A stretch of DNA of 64,000 nucleotides. Source: Enterobacter sp. SA187. Lineage in GTDB: Bacteria; Pseudomonadota; Gammaproteobacteria; Enterobacterales; Enterobacteriaceae. The translations under genes were made by a program, and so were the position numbers. Each line of letters starts with the position of its first letter. The first letter of the stretch is position 1. The stretch is from assembly GCF_001888805.2 (NCBI RefSeq), contig NZ_CP019113.1, positions 1 through 64,000 of the forward strand. Reading direction: 5' to 3'. Of this stretch, positions 40,801 to 47,483 are shown piece after piece. The notes beneath the pieces are model-generated. The model was not told the origin of the DNA, did not search any database, and was given only the letters and a program-made list of their open reading frames with translations.

Positions 40801-43213
40801 GGGGTCGATGGTCGGCAGCCTGCAAGGGGACACCGTGCTGATTGCCGGTAACGACTACCGTCAGACGGGCAGCAGCGTCGCCTCGCCGAACGGCAATGTC
40901 GGTATTCAGGGTAAAAATGTCACTATCGAAGCGGCACAGGACACCTACGCTTCGCAGTACAAACGTACCCTTGAGCAGAAAGGTTTTACGCTGGCGGTGA
41001 ACGTGCCGGTGGTGCAGGCGCTGCAAAGCGTCATCAACACCACGCAGACCGTTGGCAAGAGTAATGACGATCGCATCAATATGCTGGCCGCCGCCAACGC
41101 CGCCTGGGACAGCGCGCGGGCTGCGAGCACCATGATGAACGCCGCGCAGGGCGTGATGGATAACGGCGCGCAGGCAGTGGCGCAGAACGTCAGCGTGTCC
41201 CTGAGCTACGGTCAGAGCAAGCAGACCAATACCGAAGACACCACCAGCACCAGCGCGCTCGCCAGTAAAGTGAACGCCGGGAAACAAGCGGTGGTGGTGG
41301 CGACCGGCGGCGAGCAATCCAACATCAATATCATCGGCTCTGACATCAGCGGCAAACAGGGCACCACGCTGTTTGCGGATAACGACGTCAATATCGTTGC
41401 CGCGCAGCAGGAGCGTCACTCCCGCAGCGACAATAAATCCAGCGGCTGGAACGCCGGGGTGGCGGTGAGCTACGGCCAGGGCGGCGCCTCCTTCGGCGTT
41501 ACTGCGGGCGCTACCAAAGGCAAAGGCTATGGCAACGGCGACGACGTTTACTGGCGCAACAGCCATGTCGGCGATCTGGATGGTTTCACCTCCATCACCA
41601 GTGGCGGCACCACCACGCTGCGCGGCGGCCAGGTGCTGGGCAAAGGCGTGGATATTACGGCGGAAAACCTGAATATCGAAAGCCTCCAGGACACCTCGCG
41701 CTACAACGGTCAGCAGAAAGATATGGGCGGCCAGGTCACGGTTGGCTACGGTTTCTCCGCGTCGGGCAACTATAGCCAGTCGAAGGTCAATGCTGATTAC
41801 GCCTCGGTGCAGGAGCAGTCCGGCGTCTTTGCGGGTGAAAACGGTTATAACATCAACGTGAAAGATCATACCGACCTGAAAGGCGGGCTGATCACCTCCA
41901 GCGAAAGCGCCGAACTGGCAGGCAGAAACCAGCTCAGCACCGGCACCCTGAGCTGGAGCGATATCAATAACCGTTCCGAATACGAAGGCAACGGCTTTGG
42001 CATTGGCGGCTCTATGAGCATGAATACCGATCTGGGTCTGGGCGATCATGCTACCCGCCAGAGCAACAAAACCGTCACCACCGAAGAGGGCTACCACGTA
42101 CCGGCAAACGGTTATGCCTCGCTGGATAAGAACGTCAGCTTTGGTATCGGGCATGACAGCGACAGTGAAAGCTCGGTCACTCGCAGCGGTATCAACACCA
42201 GCAATATCACCCTTACCCGCCCTGCCGACCAGCAGCAGGCCGTGGAAGGCGTCAAAACCGACATCACCACGGAAACCGCCGCCGCGAACTCCGGCAAGCT
42301 TGCAAACAACTTCGATAAAGACAAGGTGTTGAAAGAGCTGAACCTGCAGGTGAAAGTGACGCGCGATTTCAAGGAGAATGCCAACAACCAGATCAACTCT
42401 TATCTGGATGGTAAGCAGGCAGCAGCGCGCGCTGACTTGCAGGCGGCAATCAAGTCTGGCGATATCGAAAAACGCGATGCCGCGCTGGCGGAAGTCTATA
42501 AGCTTCAGTATCAGCGTCGCTTCCTGCAAACGCTGGTGGGCGTGGTAGCCGGTTCGCCGGACGCAGCTATTACCCAGGGGACACTCTCTCTCGCAGCGAC
42601 GAAGATGCGTGAGGAGACAATTAATAATTCCCTGCTGTTTGACGGTATTACCGACGTTAAAAAGATTTATACCAATGTTTCCGGCGAGAGTAACGGACTG
42701 TATGACGGTATTAAAGCAGGCGGGGTAAGGATCGGCCTGGATGCTATTTGCGGTGATAACAATGAACGCTGCGAGACGGTTGTTGAAAACAATAATACCG
42801 TCCTAAAACGCGATGAACGCGGTATGGTTGTTTATAAAGGAACGCCCCAATACCCTACTATTGAAAAATTCCTGGAAGAAAGCCCGGAAGCTAAAAGTCT
42901 GTTTGGGCCAACAGGCGGCTTCCAGGCCACGGGCGGCTTGTTGGTGCCTTTCGGCGAATATAAACCGGGCTCCTTCCTGGGCGATATAGGGGATACGATA
43001 GTTGAGTCATTTGCCGGAACACACGATTTAATTGGCGGTCAGCTGCCAGGATTCTATGACAACGAAGGCAATACCTCGCGCGATCGCAGCCCGTTTACCA
43101 AAGGCGCTGCTGAGACATGGACTGTGGTAGCAATTCCGCTGGCTGCACCATTCGCGATGAGCGAAGTGGTTTCTCCTGAACTGCTGGACTTTATTTTTAA
43201 TGCCTCTCACTAA
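34847..43213 (+). CDS. cdiA: CdiA-like filamentous haemagglutinin (TPS-secreted)
   Basis: 2,788 residues. An extended signal peptide (ESPR; MNKNLYRIVFNKARGMLMVV) runs to AQA at about residue 67. The TPS secretion domain (about 75-330) has a CSGCGF motif and NPAGITC. A long beta-helix of FHA1-type repeats (NNxGG, LxNxG) runs to about 1,250. A different segment at 1,255-1,640 (VETDPRFTNERQWLGSDYMQ) could be the receptor-binding region. Further FHA2-type repeats follow to 2,450. The last 330 residues are a conserved helical block (KELNLQVKVTRDF, RRFLQTLVGVVAGSPDAAIT) and a C-terminal domain with GTHDLIGGQLPGFYDNEGN ending in a hydrophobic APFAMSEVVSPELLDFIF. No known nuclease toxin is recognised. 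It may be acylated by the preceding enzyme. Confidence 0.9.
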   Translation: MNKNLYRIVFNKARGMLMVVADIARSGRAGSSRSSGIGHTHSRLVGKVSALSFSLWLAMGVVHTAQADIIADAGAPKNQQPTVLNSANGTTQVNIQTPSAAGVSRNNYSKFDVNQQGAILNNSHKNVQTQLGGMVSANPWLARGEAKIILNEVNSRDPSKLNGMIEVAGQKAQVVIANPAGITCSGCGFINTNRATLTTGQAQMNNGNLTGYNVERGEVVVDGAGMDTSGADYTDIIARSVKVNAGLWAKDLKVTTGRNQVDAAHEQISKGSDDAATRPQLAVDVSSLGGMYAGKIRMVGTEQGVGVRNAGSIGAQAGTVTLTADGRIENSGITRGSENVAVQTAGEFSNSGVLTAGNNVQVRAASLTSSKNSVLAAGVNNDGKLADAGDLQLDTSGQLTASGQTLAGGNLSARGRGVDVSGSQTQAKRVVLDGGAGDLNTQNAQVNASEVTARTGKLLNNNGGSLSADTLTVSAGSLSNQKGKIIQAGSGTLAVNLPGSIDNQQGQIAANGNVQLGAQSIDNTGGQLLAVAGNASLDAGTITNQDGLISASAGDGDIRSAQTLNNTRGRIEAAKTQRINAAGLDNQQGVIVADGATLALNNGTLNNQAGSLLSHGALDLSSGAINNQDGFLASGGNFTLTGGDIDNTGGQLGSEQALDARFATLKNQNGSLKSGDLMNLNGGTLDNRDGVTGAGKALTLNADQVLNQKGTLVSGDAAAINATTLSNQGGQLAAQQALTLDGTTLTNDDGGLIQSGDALRISADTLSNRNSGDKGGITSLGDMTLAAGAFDNVGGVALAGKNIAFDGQTLDNRDGQLVATDGLALSPAASLNNASGLMQGNGVNVTTRDLNNAGGTLNSLGALNISGDELNNAGGTLAAKGAADIDAGTLNNQNGGRVIGESATRLHSNQLQNSGGQIQSVGDLLLDSAGGVVDNLSGLIRGGQAVTVNAVNFINQNTLGDNQGLEGQRVALNTDSLNNQSGSILADDALTVRNNGELNNNAGALASSGLLDLGGDGLQLRNQGGTAKAGKQLTVDADYIDGSGQLLSLGDMTLNSGQSLDNSGTIAANGNAAVTTAGDLTNSGKLLAGGALDVQSKNITNTASGEITAGRNTLNAQGTLDNRGLIDGSLTRINAGTLNNIGSGRIYGDVVGVNAGTFNNLTENGTAATLAGRERVDLGVGTLNNRDHALIYSAGDMAIGGTLDDKGVATGRAGTINNHSSTIESAGNMRINAGQINNINDHFSTALVTVSQEDLTEYQHSGSTNRWKAGDEGVYVDGNSSDGLRNLNTPERSGHGNDNFNQYDYTRTVEETRIQESDPAKILAGGDMSITGDRLFNDNSQVIAGGTLDIDGVTQVKNDAVNGERHTTDVGTVTHYYRIRHKGSDEQGDDRTAYVPPTAIQTITLKPGQLVSNGSVQGSNLSLNPLKTPGTDVTIERANLVNAGVKDAGHAPWQQTVSPGEPVTPPAGQQFEVNPAQGAIRIIGANTTLPDNSLFKVNPSADVPYLVETDPRFTNERQWLGSDYMQNAFTNDGDNTIKRLGDGYYEQRLVREQVVGITGQRYLDGYNNDEEQFKALMDKGITFGKQYSLKLGVALTPEQMALLTGDIVWLVNTRVQMPDGSMQNVLIPQVYAKVKPGDIDGSGALIAGNNVSMKLNGDLFNSGTIAGRRVLQLDADNITNQAGLIQGADVRLNARRDINSIDGAIIGNDTLLANAGRDINVTSTVRSAESASGENSFTRTTINSVSGIYVQGDDGKLALQSGRDITLTGAQVIASGENGKAQLVAGRDLNLDTVTTARGDKLVWDADNTLTQSSRDHTGSLVSATGGVVMGAGNDINARGAAVKSDGALAMRAGHDVNIEGVLNDSTLDERHKVVGGNGWLSKTTTTTRDTVDKQQVQGSELSAGSVNIAAGNNLTVAGSSVVGTNDVALRAGNDLTLTTMGGRNDETHLKQEKKSGLLSSGGIGFTVGSRKETTEQASQAKAGQGSMVGSLQGDTVLIAGNDYRQTGSSVASPNGNVGIQGKNVTIEAAQDTYASQYKRTLEQKGFTLAVNVPVVQALQSVINTTQTVGKSNDDRINMLAAANAAWDSARAASTMMNAAQGVMDNGAQAVAQNVSVSLSYGQSKQTNTEDTTSTSALASKVNAGKQAVVVATGGEQSNINIIGSDISGKQGTTLFADNDVNIVAAQQERHSRSDNKSSGWNAGVAVSYGQGGASFGVTAGATKGKGYGNGDDVYWRNSHVGDLDGFTSITSGGTTTLRGGQVLGKGVDITAENLNIESLQDTSRYNGQQKDMGGQVTVGYGFSASGNYSQSKVNADYASVQEQSGVFAGENGYNINVKDHTDLKGGLITSSESAELAGRNQLSTGTLSWSDINNRSEYEGNGFGIGGSMSMNTDLGLGDHATRQSNKTVTTEEGYHVPANGYASLDKNVSFGIGHDSDSESSVTRSGINTSNITLTRPADQQQAVEGVKTDITTETAAANSGKLANNFDKDKVLKELNLQVKVTRDFKENANNQINSYLDGKQAAARADLQAAIKSGDIEKRDAALAEVYKLQYQRRFLQTLVGVVAGSPDAAITQGTLSLAATKMREETINNSLLFDGITDVKKIYTNVSGESNGLYDGIKAGGVRIGLDAICGDNNERCETVVENNNTVLKRDERGMVVYKGTPQYPTIEKFLEESPEAKSLFGPTGGFQATGGLLVPFGEYKPGSFLGDIGDTIVESFAGTHDLIGGQLPGFYDNEGNTSRDRSPFTKGAAETWTVVAIPLAAPFAMSEVVSPELLDFIFNASH

Positions 43214-43222
43214 GGTGGACTA

Positions 43223-43579
43223 ATGATATTTCGTACAGGCATGGTAGCGGCATTAGCGCTAGCGCTTACAGGTTGCGTGGTGGCGGATCTTGATTCATCC
43301 AATTTCCGCCACCCGCCCTATGCGCATACTATTCAGAAACCGGGCCAGCTCGGACATACCAACGTCGCGCAGCGTACAAAGGATCTCTACAGTTGCGGGC
43401 TGGATAAAAACATCGCGCCGGATGATTTTAGTCGTAACCAGCTTCGTCCCGGCGAAACCTCAGAGGAGCATACTAAGCGAATCGGCAAGCTTGAAAGCTG
43501 TATGCAAAGCAAAGGCTATATCTTGCAGGACTTCGATAAGTGCGGTCCGTTAAAAGCGCCCACCGGTAAATGCAATTAG
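43223..43579 (+). CDS. Lipoprotein, tandem family member 1
   Basis: 118 residues starting 9 bp after the cdiA stop. Lipobox at ALALTGC (Cys18), then the family core DLDSSNFRHPPYAHTIQKPG, VAQRTKDLYSCGLDKNIAPD and a C-terminal ESCMQSKGYILQDFDKCG. Four Cys after lipidation (DLYSC, ESC, DKC, final GKC) could make two disulfides in the periplasm or at the surface. It heads four paralogues in tandem. Possible immunity or accessory protein for CdiA; not recognised by name. Confidence 0.8.
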   Translation: MIFRTGMVAALALALTGCVVADLDSSNFRHPPYAHTIQKPGQLGHTNVAQRTKDLYSCGLDKNIAPDDFSRNQLRPGETSEEHTKRIGKLESCMQSKGYILQDFDKCGPLKAPTGKCN

Positions 43580-43587
43580 GAGACAGA

Positions 43588-43944
43588 ATGCCCAAAATTT
43601 TGCTGCTGTTGTGTTGTCTGCTGACTGGTTGTGTGGTCGCCGATATGGACTCTTCTAACTACGACTATGTGCCGTGGATTAAATTGTTCCAGAAACCTGA
43701 CGCCGCCGGGCGCACCAACGTGCAGCAGCGCAAAACCGATCTGTATGCCTGCGGCGTGAACCCAAAAGTGGATCTTGACGATCCGCACTGGAGCCTGAAC
43801 GGTTCTTATCCGGGCGAAACGTCTGAACAGTTCAATGCACGACGCAATAAAGTGCTGAGCTGCATGAAAGGCAAGGGCTATAAGGTTTACGGTTTTGATG
43901 ACTGTGGCCCGCTGAAAGCCCCTACCGGGTTATGCACAGACTAA
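43588..43944 (+). CDS. Lipoprotein, tandem family member 2 (divergent)
   Basis: 118 residues from the ATG at 43588, with TAGGAGA just upstream. Lipobox at CCLLTGC (Cys15), then DMDSSNYDYVPWIKLFQKPD, a core diverged from members 1, 3 and 4 (QQRKTDLYACGVNPKVDLDD), then the shared KAPTGLC end. It keeps the cysteine pattern but has different surface residues. Its TAA stop shares bases with the ATG of member 3 (TAATG). Confidence 0.8.
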   Translation: MPKILLLLCCLLTGCVVADMDSSNYDYVPWIKLFQKPDAAGRTNVQQRKTDLYACGVNPKVDLDDPHWSLNGSYPGETSEQFNARRNKVLSCMKGKGYKVYGFDDCGPLKAPTGLCTD

Positions 43945-44303
43945 TGGCGATCCGGCATGTTGTATGCCTGGCCGCCGCAGGGCTGATGCTTACAGGGTGC
44001 GTGGTGGCGGATCTTGATTCATCCAATTTTCGCCACCCGCCCTATGCGCATACTATTCAGAAACCGGGCCAGCTCGGGCATACCGACGTCGCGCAACGTA
44101 CGCGGGATCTCTACAGCTGCGGGCTGGATAAAAATATTGCGCCGGATGATTTCAGTCGCGGTTCTATGCTTCCTGGAGAAACGCTTGAAGAACACAAAAA
44201 GCGAATCAGCAAGCTTGAGAGCTGTATGCAAAGCAAAGGCTATATCTTGCAGGACTTCGATAAGTGCGGCCCGCTGAAAGCCCCGACAGGAAAATGTAAT
44301 TAG
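43944..44303 (+). CDS. Lipoprotein, tandem family member 3
   Basis: 119 residues from the ATG at 43944, coupled to the previous stop; an in-frame ATG at 43932 would lengthen the signal sequence. Lipobox at GLMLTGC (Cys19). Most of the mature sequence is nearly identical to member 1 (HPPYAHTIQKPGQLGHTDVA, then DLYSCGLDKNIAPDDFSR), including at DNA level, showing recent duplication or conversion. Differences gather around GSMLPGETLEEHKKRISK. Confidence 0.8.
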   Translation: MAIRHVVCLAAAGLMLTGCVVADLDSSNFRHPPYAHTIQKPGQLGHTDVAQRTRDLYSCGLDKNIAPDDFSRGSMLPGETLEEHKKRISKLESCMQSKGYILQDFDKCGPLKAPTGKCN

Positions 44304-44305
44304 CC

Positions 44306-44656
44306 ATGCTGAATAAAACCGTGCTGTTACTCTGCGCTCTGCTCACCGGTTGCGTGGTGGGTGATATGGATTCCAGCAATTACACCTCTTTTCCGTATGC
44401 GCATACCATTCAGAAACCGGGCCAGCTCGGGCATACCGACGTCGCGCAGCGTACACGGGATCTCTACAGCTGCGGGCTGGATAAAAACATCGCGCCGGAT
44501 GATTTTAGCCGGAATTATGTTCATTCTGGCGAAAGTCTGGAGCAGCATAAAAACCGTATCGGGAAGATAGAAATTTGCATGCAGCGAAAAGGCTACCTGC
44601 TGCTGGATTACAGTGCATGCGGCCCGCTAAAAGCCCCGACAGGAAAATGTAATTAA
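44306..44656 (+). CDS. Lipoprotein, tandem family member 4
   Basis: 116 residues, starting 2 bp after member 3 ends. Lipobox at ALLTGC (Cys15), then DMDSSNYTSFPYAHTIQKPG and the shared QRTRDLYSCGLDKNIAPDDF core, but a distinct C-terminal half (NYVHSGESLEQHKNRIGKIE, RKGYLLLDYSACG). The mosaic of shared core and changed ends suggests recombination between copies. It is the last gene of the cdiBCA operon; a terminator follows at 44683-44710. Confidence 0.8.
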   Translation: MLNKTVLLLCALLTGCVVGDMDSSNYTSFPYAHTIQKPGQLGHTDVAQRTRDLYSCGLDKNIAPDDFSRNYVHSGESLEQHKNRIGKIEICMQRKGYLLLDYSACGPLKAPTGKCN

Positions 44657-44682
44657 CGCTTCGTCTCTATTGATCGCGCTTT

Positions 44683-44710
44683 TCAGGCCCAACGCTACCG
44701 TTGGGCCTGA
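44683..44710. terminator. Bidirectional terminator at the end of the cdi operon
   Basis: TCAGGCCCAACG and CGTTGGGCCTGA form a perfect 12-bp stem with a 4-nt loop between the convergent lipoprotein and methyltransferase genes. Confidence 0.8.
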
Positions 44711-44727
44711 TTATCCAGCGACTGTAT

Positions 44728-45459
44728 TCAGATTTTCACAAATACCGCGTGACCGTTCAGGTTGTGCGTGAAAATAAGATCGTTGCGCAGTTTTAATTCA
44801 TCGCAGAACGTGGTGACGCCTTCGCAGCCAAAAAAGCCGTAATCATCAAATACCAGCATTGCGCCGGTATTCATGCGCGGCAGACACCAGTCAACAATAT
44901 CCTTCGTAGAAGAATACACATCCACGTCGCAGTGCAGCAGGGCAATATTCTCCGGCAGTAAATGCTGGGTATCGTCCGGGAAAATACCTTCGAGAATCTG
45001 GATATTATCAATCGCCAGTGACGACATAAGCGCGTTAACTATCGCCAGCGACGTATCCGCATGTTCACCGCCTTTATACAGCGTGTCTTTCTCCCCGGCT
45101 TTCACCACGCCGGTAAAGGTATCTGCAAGATAGACTTTTTTACCCAGCGCTTTGGTGGCCTGTGCGAGGATCGCGCCGGTGCCGCCGCGCCAGACGCCCA
45201 CTTCCAGCACCACGCCTTCAACTTTACCGGTCTGCTTTGCCAGCAGCCATAATTCATAGCAGCGATACAAATCGACCAGCGTATGCCCTTTAATTTTTTC
45301 GTAGAGGCTTAAAAACTCAGGATCATCTAACCAGGGCGACCGCGTGGCATAGGGCAGTACGCGGTGATGAGACAGGTCGGAGGCATCAAACTTCCAGGGT
45401 TGTTCCGTGCGGATCAAACGATACGCATCAATCACTTGCTCTTTTGTCGGCTGGGTCAT
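44728..45459 (-). CDS. TylF-family SAM-dependent methyltransferase
   Basis: 243 residues. The TylF/macrocin O-methyltransferase pattern is clear: VVLEVGVWRGGTGAILAQAT (SAM-binding motif I), KVYLADTFTG, ALLHCDVDVYSSTKDIVDWC and MLVFDDYGFFGCEGVTTFCD, with the Asp pair that binds the metal. Such enzymes methylate hydroxyls of sugars or small molecules, but the target here is unknown. It is a single gene, convergent with the cdi operon. Confidence 0.82.
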   Translation of the reverse strand: MTQPTKEQVIDAYRLIRTEQPWKFDASDLSHHRVLPYATRSPWLDDPEFLSLYEKIKGHTLVDLYRCYELWLLAKQTGKVEGVVLEVGVWRGGTGAILAQATKALGKKVYLADTFTGVVKAGEKDTLYKGGEHADTSLAIVNALMSSLAIDNIQILEGIFPDDTQHLLPENIALLHCDVDVYSSTKDIVDWCLPRMNTGAMLVFDDYGFFGCEGVTTFCDELKLRNDLIFTHNLNGHAVFVKI

Positions 45460-45571
45460 GTCAGGTTCACTGGGTCATCAATTTACCCTTAGCCTAACGG
45501 AGAGCGGGCGGCGATAAACAGCAGAGCATCATCATAAAAGAGAGCTAATTCCCGGTAATAGCCGCCTGCCC

Positions 45572-47350
45572 CTACTCACCTTTTTTCGCCATCACGATTT
45601 GTCCGCGGCCACGCTCTTTTGCGAGATAGAGCGCCAGATCGGCGGTACGGATCAAATTATCGGCGCGGGCGTGCACCGGCCAGGTGGCGATGCCGATGGA
45701 AACGGATACCGGGCCAATGTCCTGCGTCTCGTAGATCATCGGCTGCGTTGAGATGGCCAGCAGTAGCTTACTGGCGACGCTTTGCGCCTGGGCTTCGTTC
45801 ATTTCCGGCAGGATGACCAGGAACTCTTCCCCGCCATAGCGAAACGCCATGCCGCGCTCGTTTAAGGCATGCTGGATCACCCGCGCCGTCTCGCGCAGTA
45901 CCTGATCCCCCGCCTCATGCCCGTAAGTATCATTGAGGCGTTTGAAGTGATCGATGTCGATCATCAGACAGCTGAGCACGCTTTTCTTCGCTTCGGCGCG
46001 CCCCAGCAGCGTTCGCAGGGTTTCTTCCAGATGATAACGATTGTGCAGCCCGGTGAGGGAGTCGTACATCGCCCGCTCGGTCAGCGTATCGCGCAGCTTC
46101 TGGTTAGCCAGCGACAGGGCCAGGGTTTCGGCGATCAGTTCAAGATAGGTGTAAGGCGGCTCTTTCTCCGGCGCACGATTCTCGAAGGTCAGCAGACCGA
46201 TAATATTGTTTTGCGCGATTAACGGCACGCAGATCGCCTTGTCAGCGACGTCGGGCGTTAAATGCTCGCAGGGCACATCCACCGTATCCCGCGCCGGGCT
46301 GTGAAGCTGCCCGCGTTTGAGCGCCCAGCAGTGATCCGGGGTAAAGGGCGTGTCGTCACCGGAGGGCGACAGCCAGCTGGTCATGCACACCATACGGTTG
46401 GCGCGCCGATCGAGCATATACAGCCGCCCGCTCATATCCGGGATAATTTGCGGCACAAACAGGGCGATCACCTTCAGAATGCTGTCCCTGGAGTCGCAGC
46501 CCTGTAGCCGTTGCGTCATGCGGGCCAGCAGATTGCGCGTCACCCAGTCGGCATCGCGCTCGCGCTCCAGCCGCTGGCGGACCAGGCCGTTCTCACGGAA
46601 GATGCGGATTGCCTGCGCCATGTCGCCGATCTCATCCACCTGCGCCAGCACCGGCGCTTCGACGTCGTAATCCTGAGAGGCGAGACGGTTAACCACATCG
46701 CTGAGCGTCACCACCGGGCGCAGAATGCGGTGCTTGATAATAAAGCCCAGCACAAACAGAAACAGCAGCGCGGTGAGGCCGACCATGATTTCTGATAATG
46801 AGCGCAGCCACTGGGATTTTTTGGTCGCCTCGCCGATCGCGACCTGCGCCCGCTGATCCAGCAGCTGCCGGAAGTGATCGAAGCGATACCGCACCTGATC
46901 GAGCTGCTGCTCGTAATCGGCGCTGAAGACAATTTTCATCCCTTCCGCCGCCGCGCCCCGTTCCACTGCTGCCAGCGCCGCCTGCTGCTCATCCTCCAGC
47001 GCTTTGAGCACCACCATCCCGTCCCGTAACAGCAGCAGCTCATCCGGCGAGGCGCCGACATCTTTCACGGCGACCAGATGTTTTTCCAGCTCCCGCTCTT
47101 TCGCGAATCCGGCTTTCAGCTGCTGGATCTCCTCAGCATCAGGATTAATGACGATCGAGCGCGCCAGTTCGCTTAAGGCGAAGGCTTCGATTTCAATCTC
47201 TTCGGTAAGTTTATCCAGCACATAGCGCTGTTCAACGGCTTTGCGCTCCGTGCGATCGGCGCTGGAGGCCATAAACAGCGCCACGCCGGAGGCGAGCGTC
47301 AGAATAACCGTCGCGACGTAGGCGACATTGGTAATAGTTGCAATACGCAC
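45572..47350 (-). CDS. Membrane diguanylate cyclase with HAMP, GAF and GGDEF domains
   Basis: 592 residues. One transmembrane segment at about 8-28, an external helical sensor region to about 180, a second one at about 186-206 (EIMVGLTALLFLFVLGFIIK), HAMP at 207-265, GAF at about 275-425, and a GGDEF domain from 430 with the intact active site GGEEF (FRYGGEEFLVIL). It makes cyclic di-GMP in response to a periplasmic or GAF ligand. No RxxD inhibitory site is seen in the usual place by eye. It is divergent from dcm. Confidence 0.93.
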   Translation of the reverse strand: MRIATITNVAYVATVILTLASGVALFMASSADRTERKAVEQRYVLDKLTEEIEIEAFALSELARSIVINPDAEEIQQLKAGFAKERELEKHLVAVKDVGASPDELLLLRDGMVVLKALEDEQQAALAAVERGAAAEGMKIVFSADYEQQLDQVRYRFDHFRQLLDQRAQVAIGEATKKSQWLRSLSEIMVGLTALLFLFVLGFIIKHRILRPVVTLSDVVNRLASQDYDVEAPVLAQVDEIGDMAQAIRIFRENGLVRQRLERERDADWVTRNLLARMTQRLQGCDSRDSILKVIALFVPQIIPDMSGRLYMLDRRANRMVCMTSWLSPSGDDTPFTPDHCWALKRGQLHSPARDTVDVPCEHLTPDVADKAICVPLIAQNNIIGLLTFENRAPEKEPPYTYLELIAETLALSLANQKLRDTLTERAMYDSLTGLHNRYHLEETLRTLLGRAEAKKSVLSCLMIDIDHFKRLNDTYGHEAGDQVLRETARVIQHALNERGMAFRYGGEEFLVILPEMNEAQAQSVASKLLLAISTQPMIYETQDIGPVSVSIGIATWPVHARADNLIRTADLALYLAKERGRGQIVMAKKGE

Positions 47351-47483
47351 AAAGTACCCTTAAGGCCACCAGAGGGGTGAAATCAGAGTATAGCAATGAC
47401 AAAAAAAGCAGTGCTGCGCAAATGAAATAAGGCGCTGGGTCAAATGAGTGATATATTTTCACACATTAAACCAAGGAGATGCT

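Noticed and set aside
42778..42796. VENN tetrapeptide near the CdiA C-terminus
   Set aside because: It resembles the junction of classical CdiA toxins, but the sequence after it looks like a conserved module, not a variable toxin, so I did not place a toxin boundary there.
44728..45459. TylF-type methyltransferase as part of the cdi system
   Set aside because: It is convergent with the cdi operon and separated by a strong bidirectional terminator, so nothing supports a shared function.
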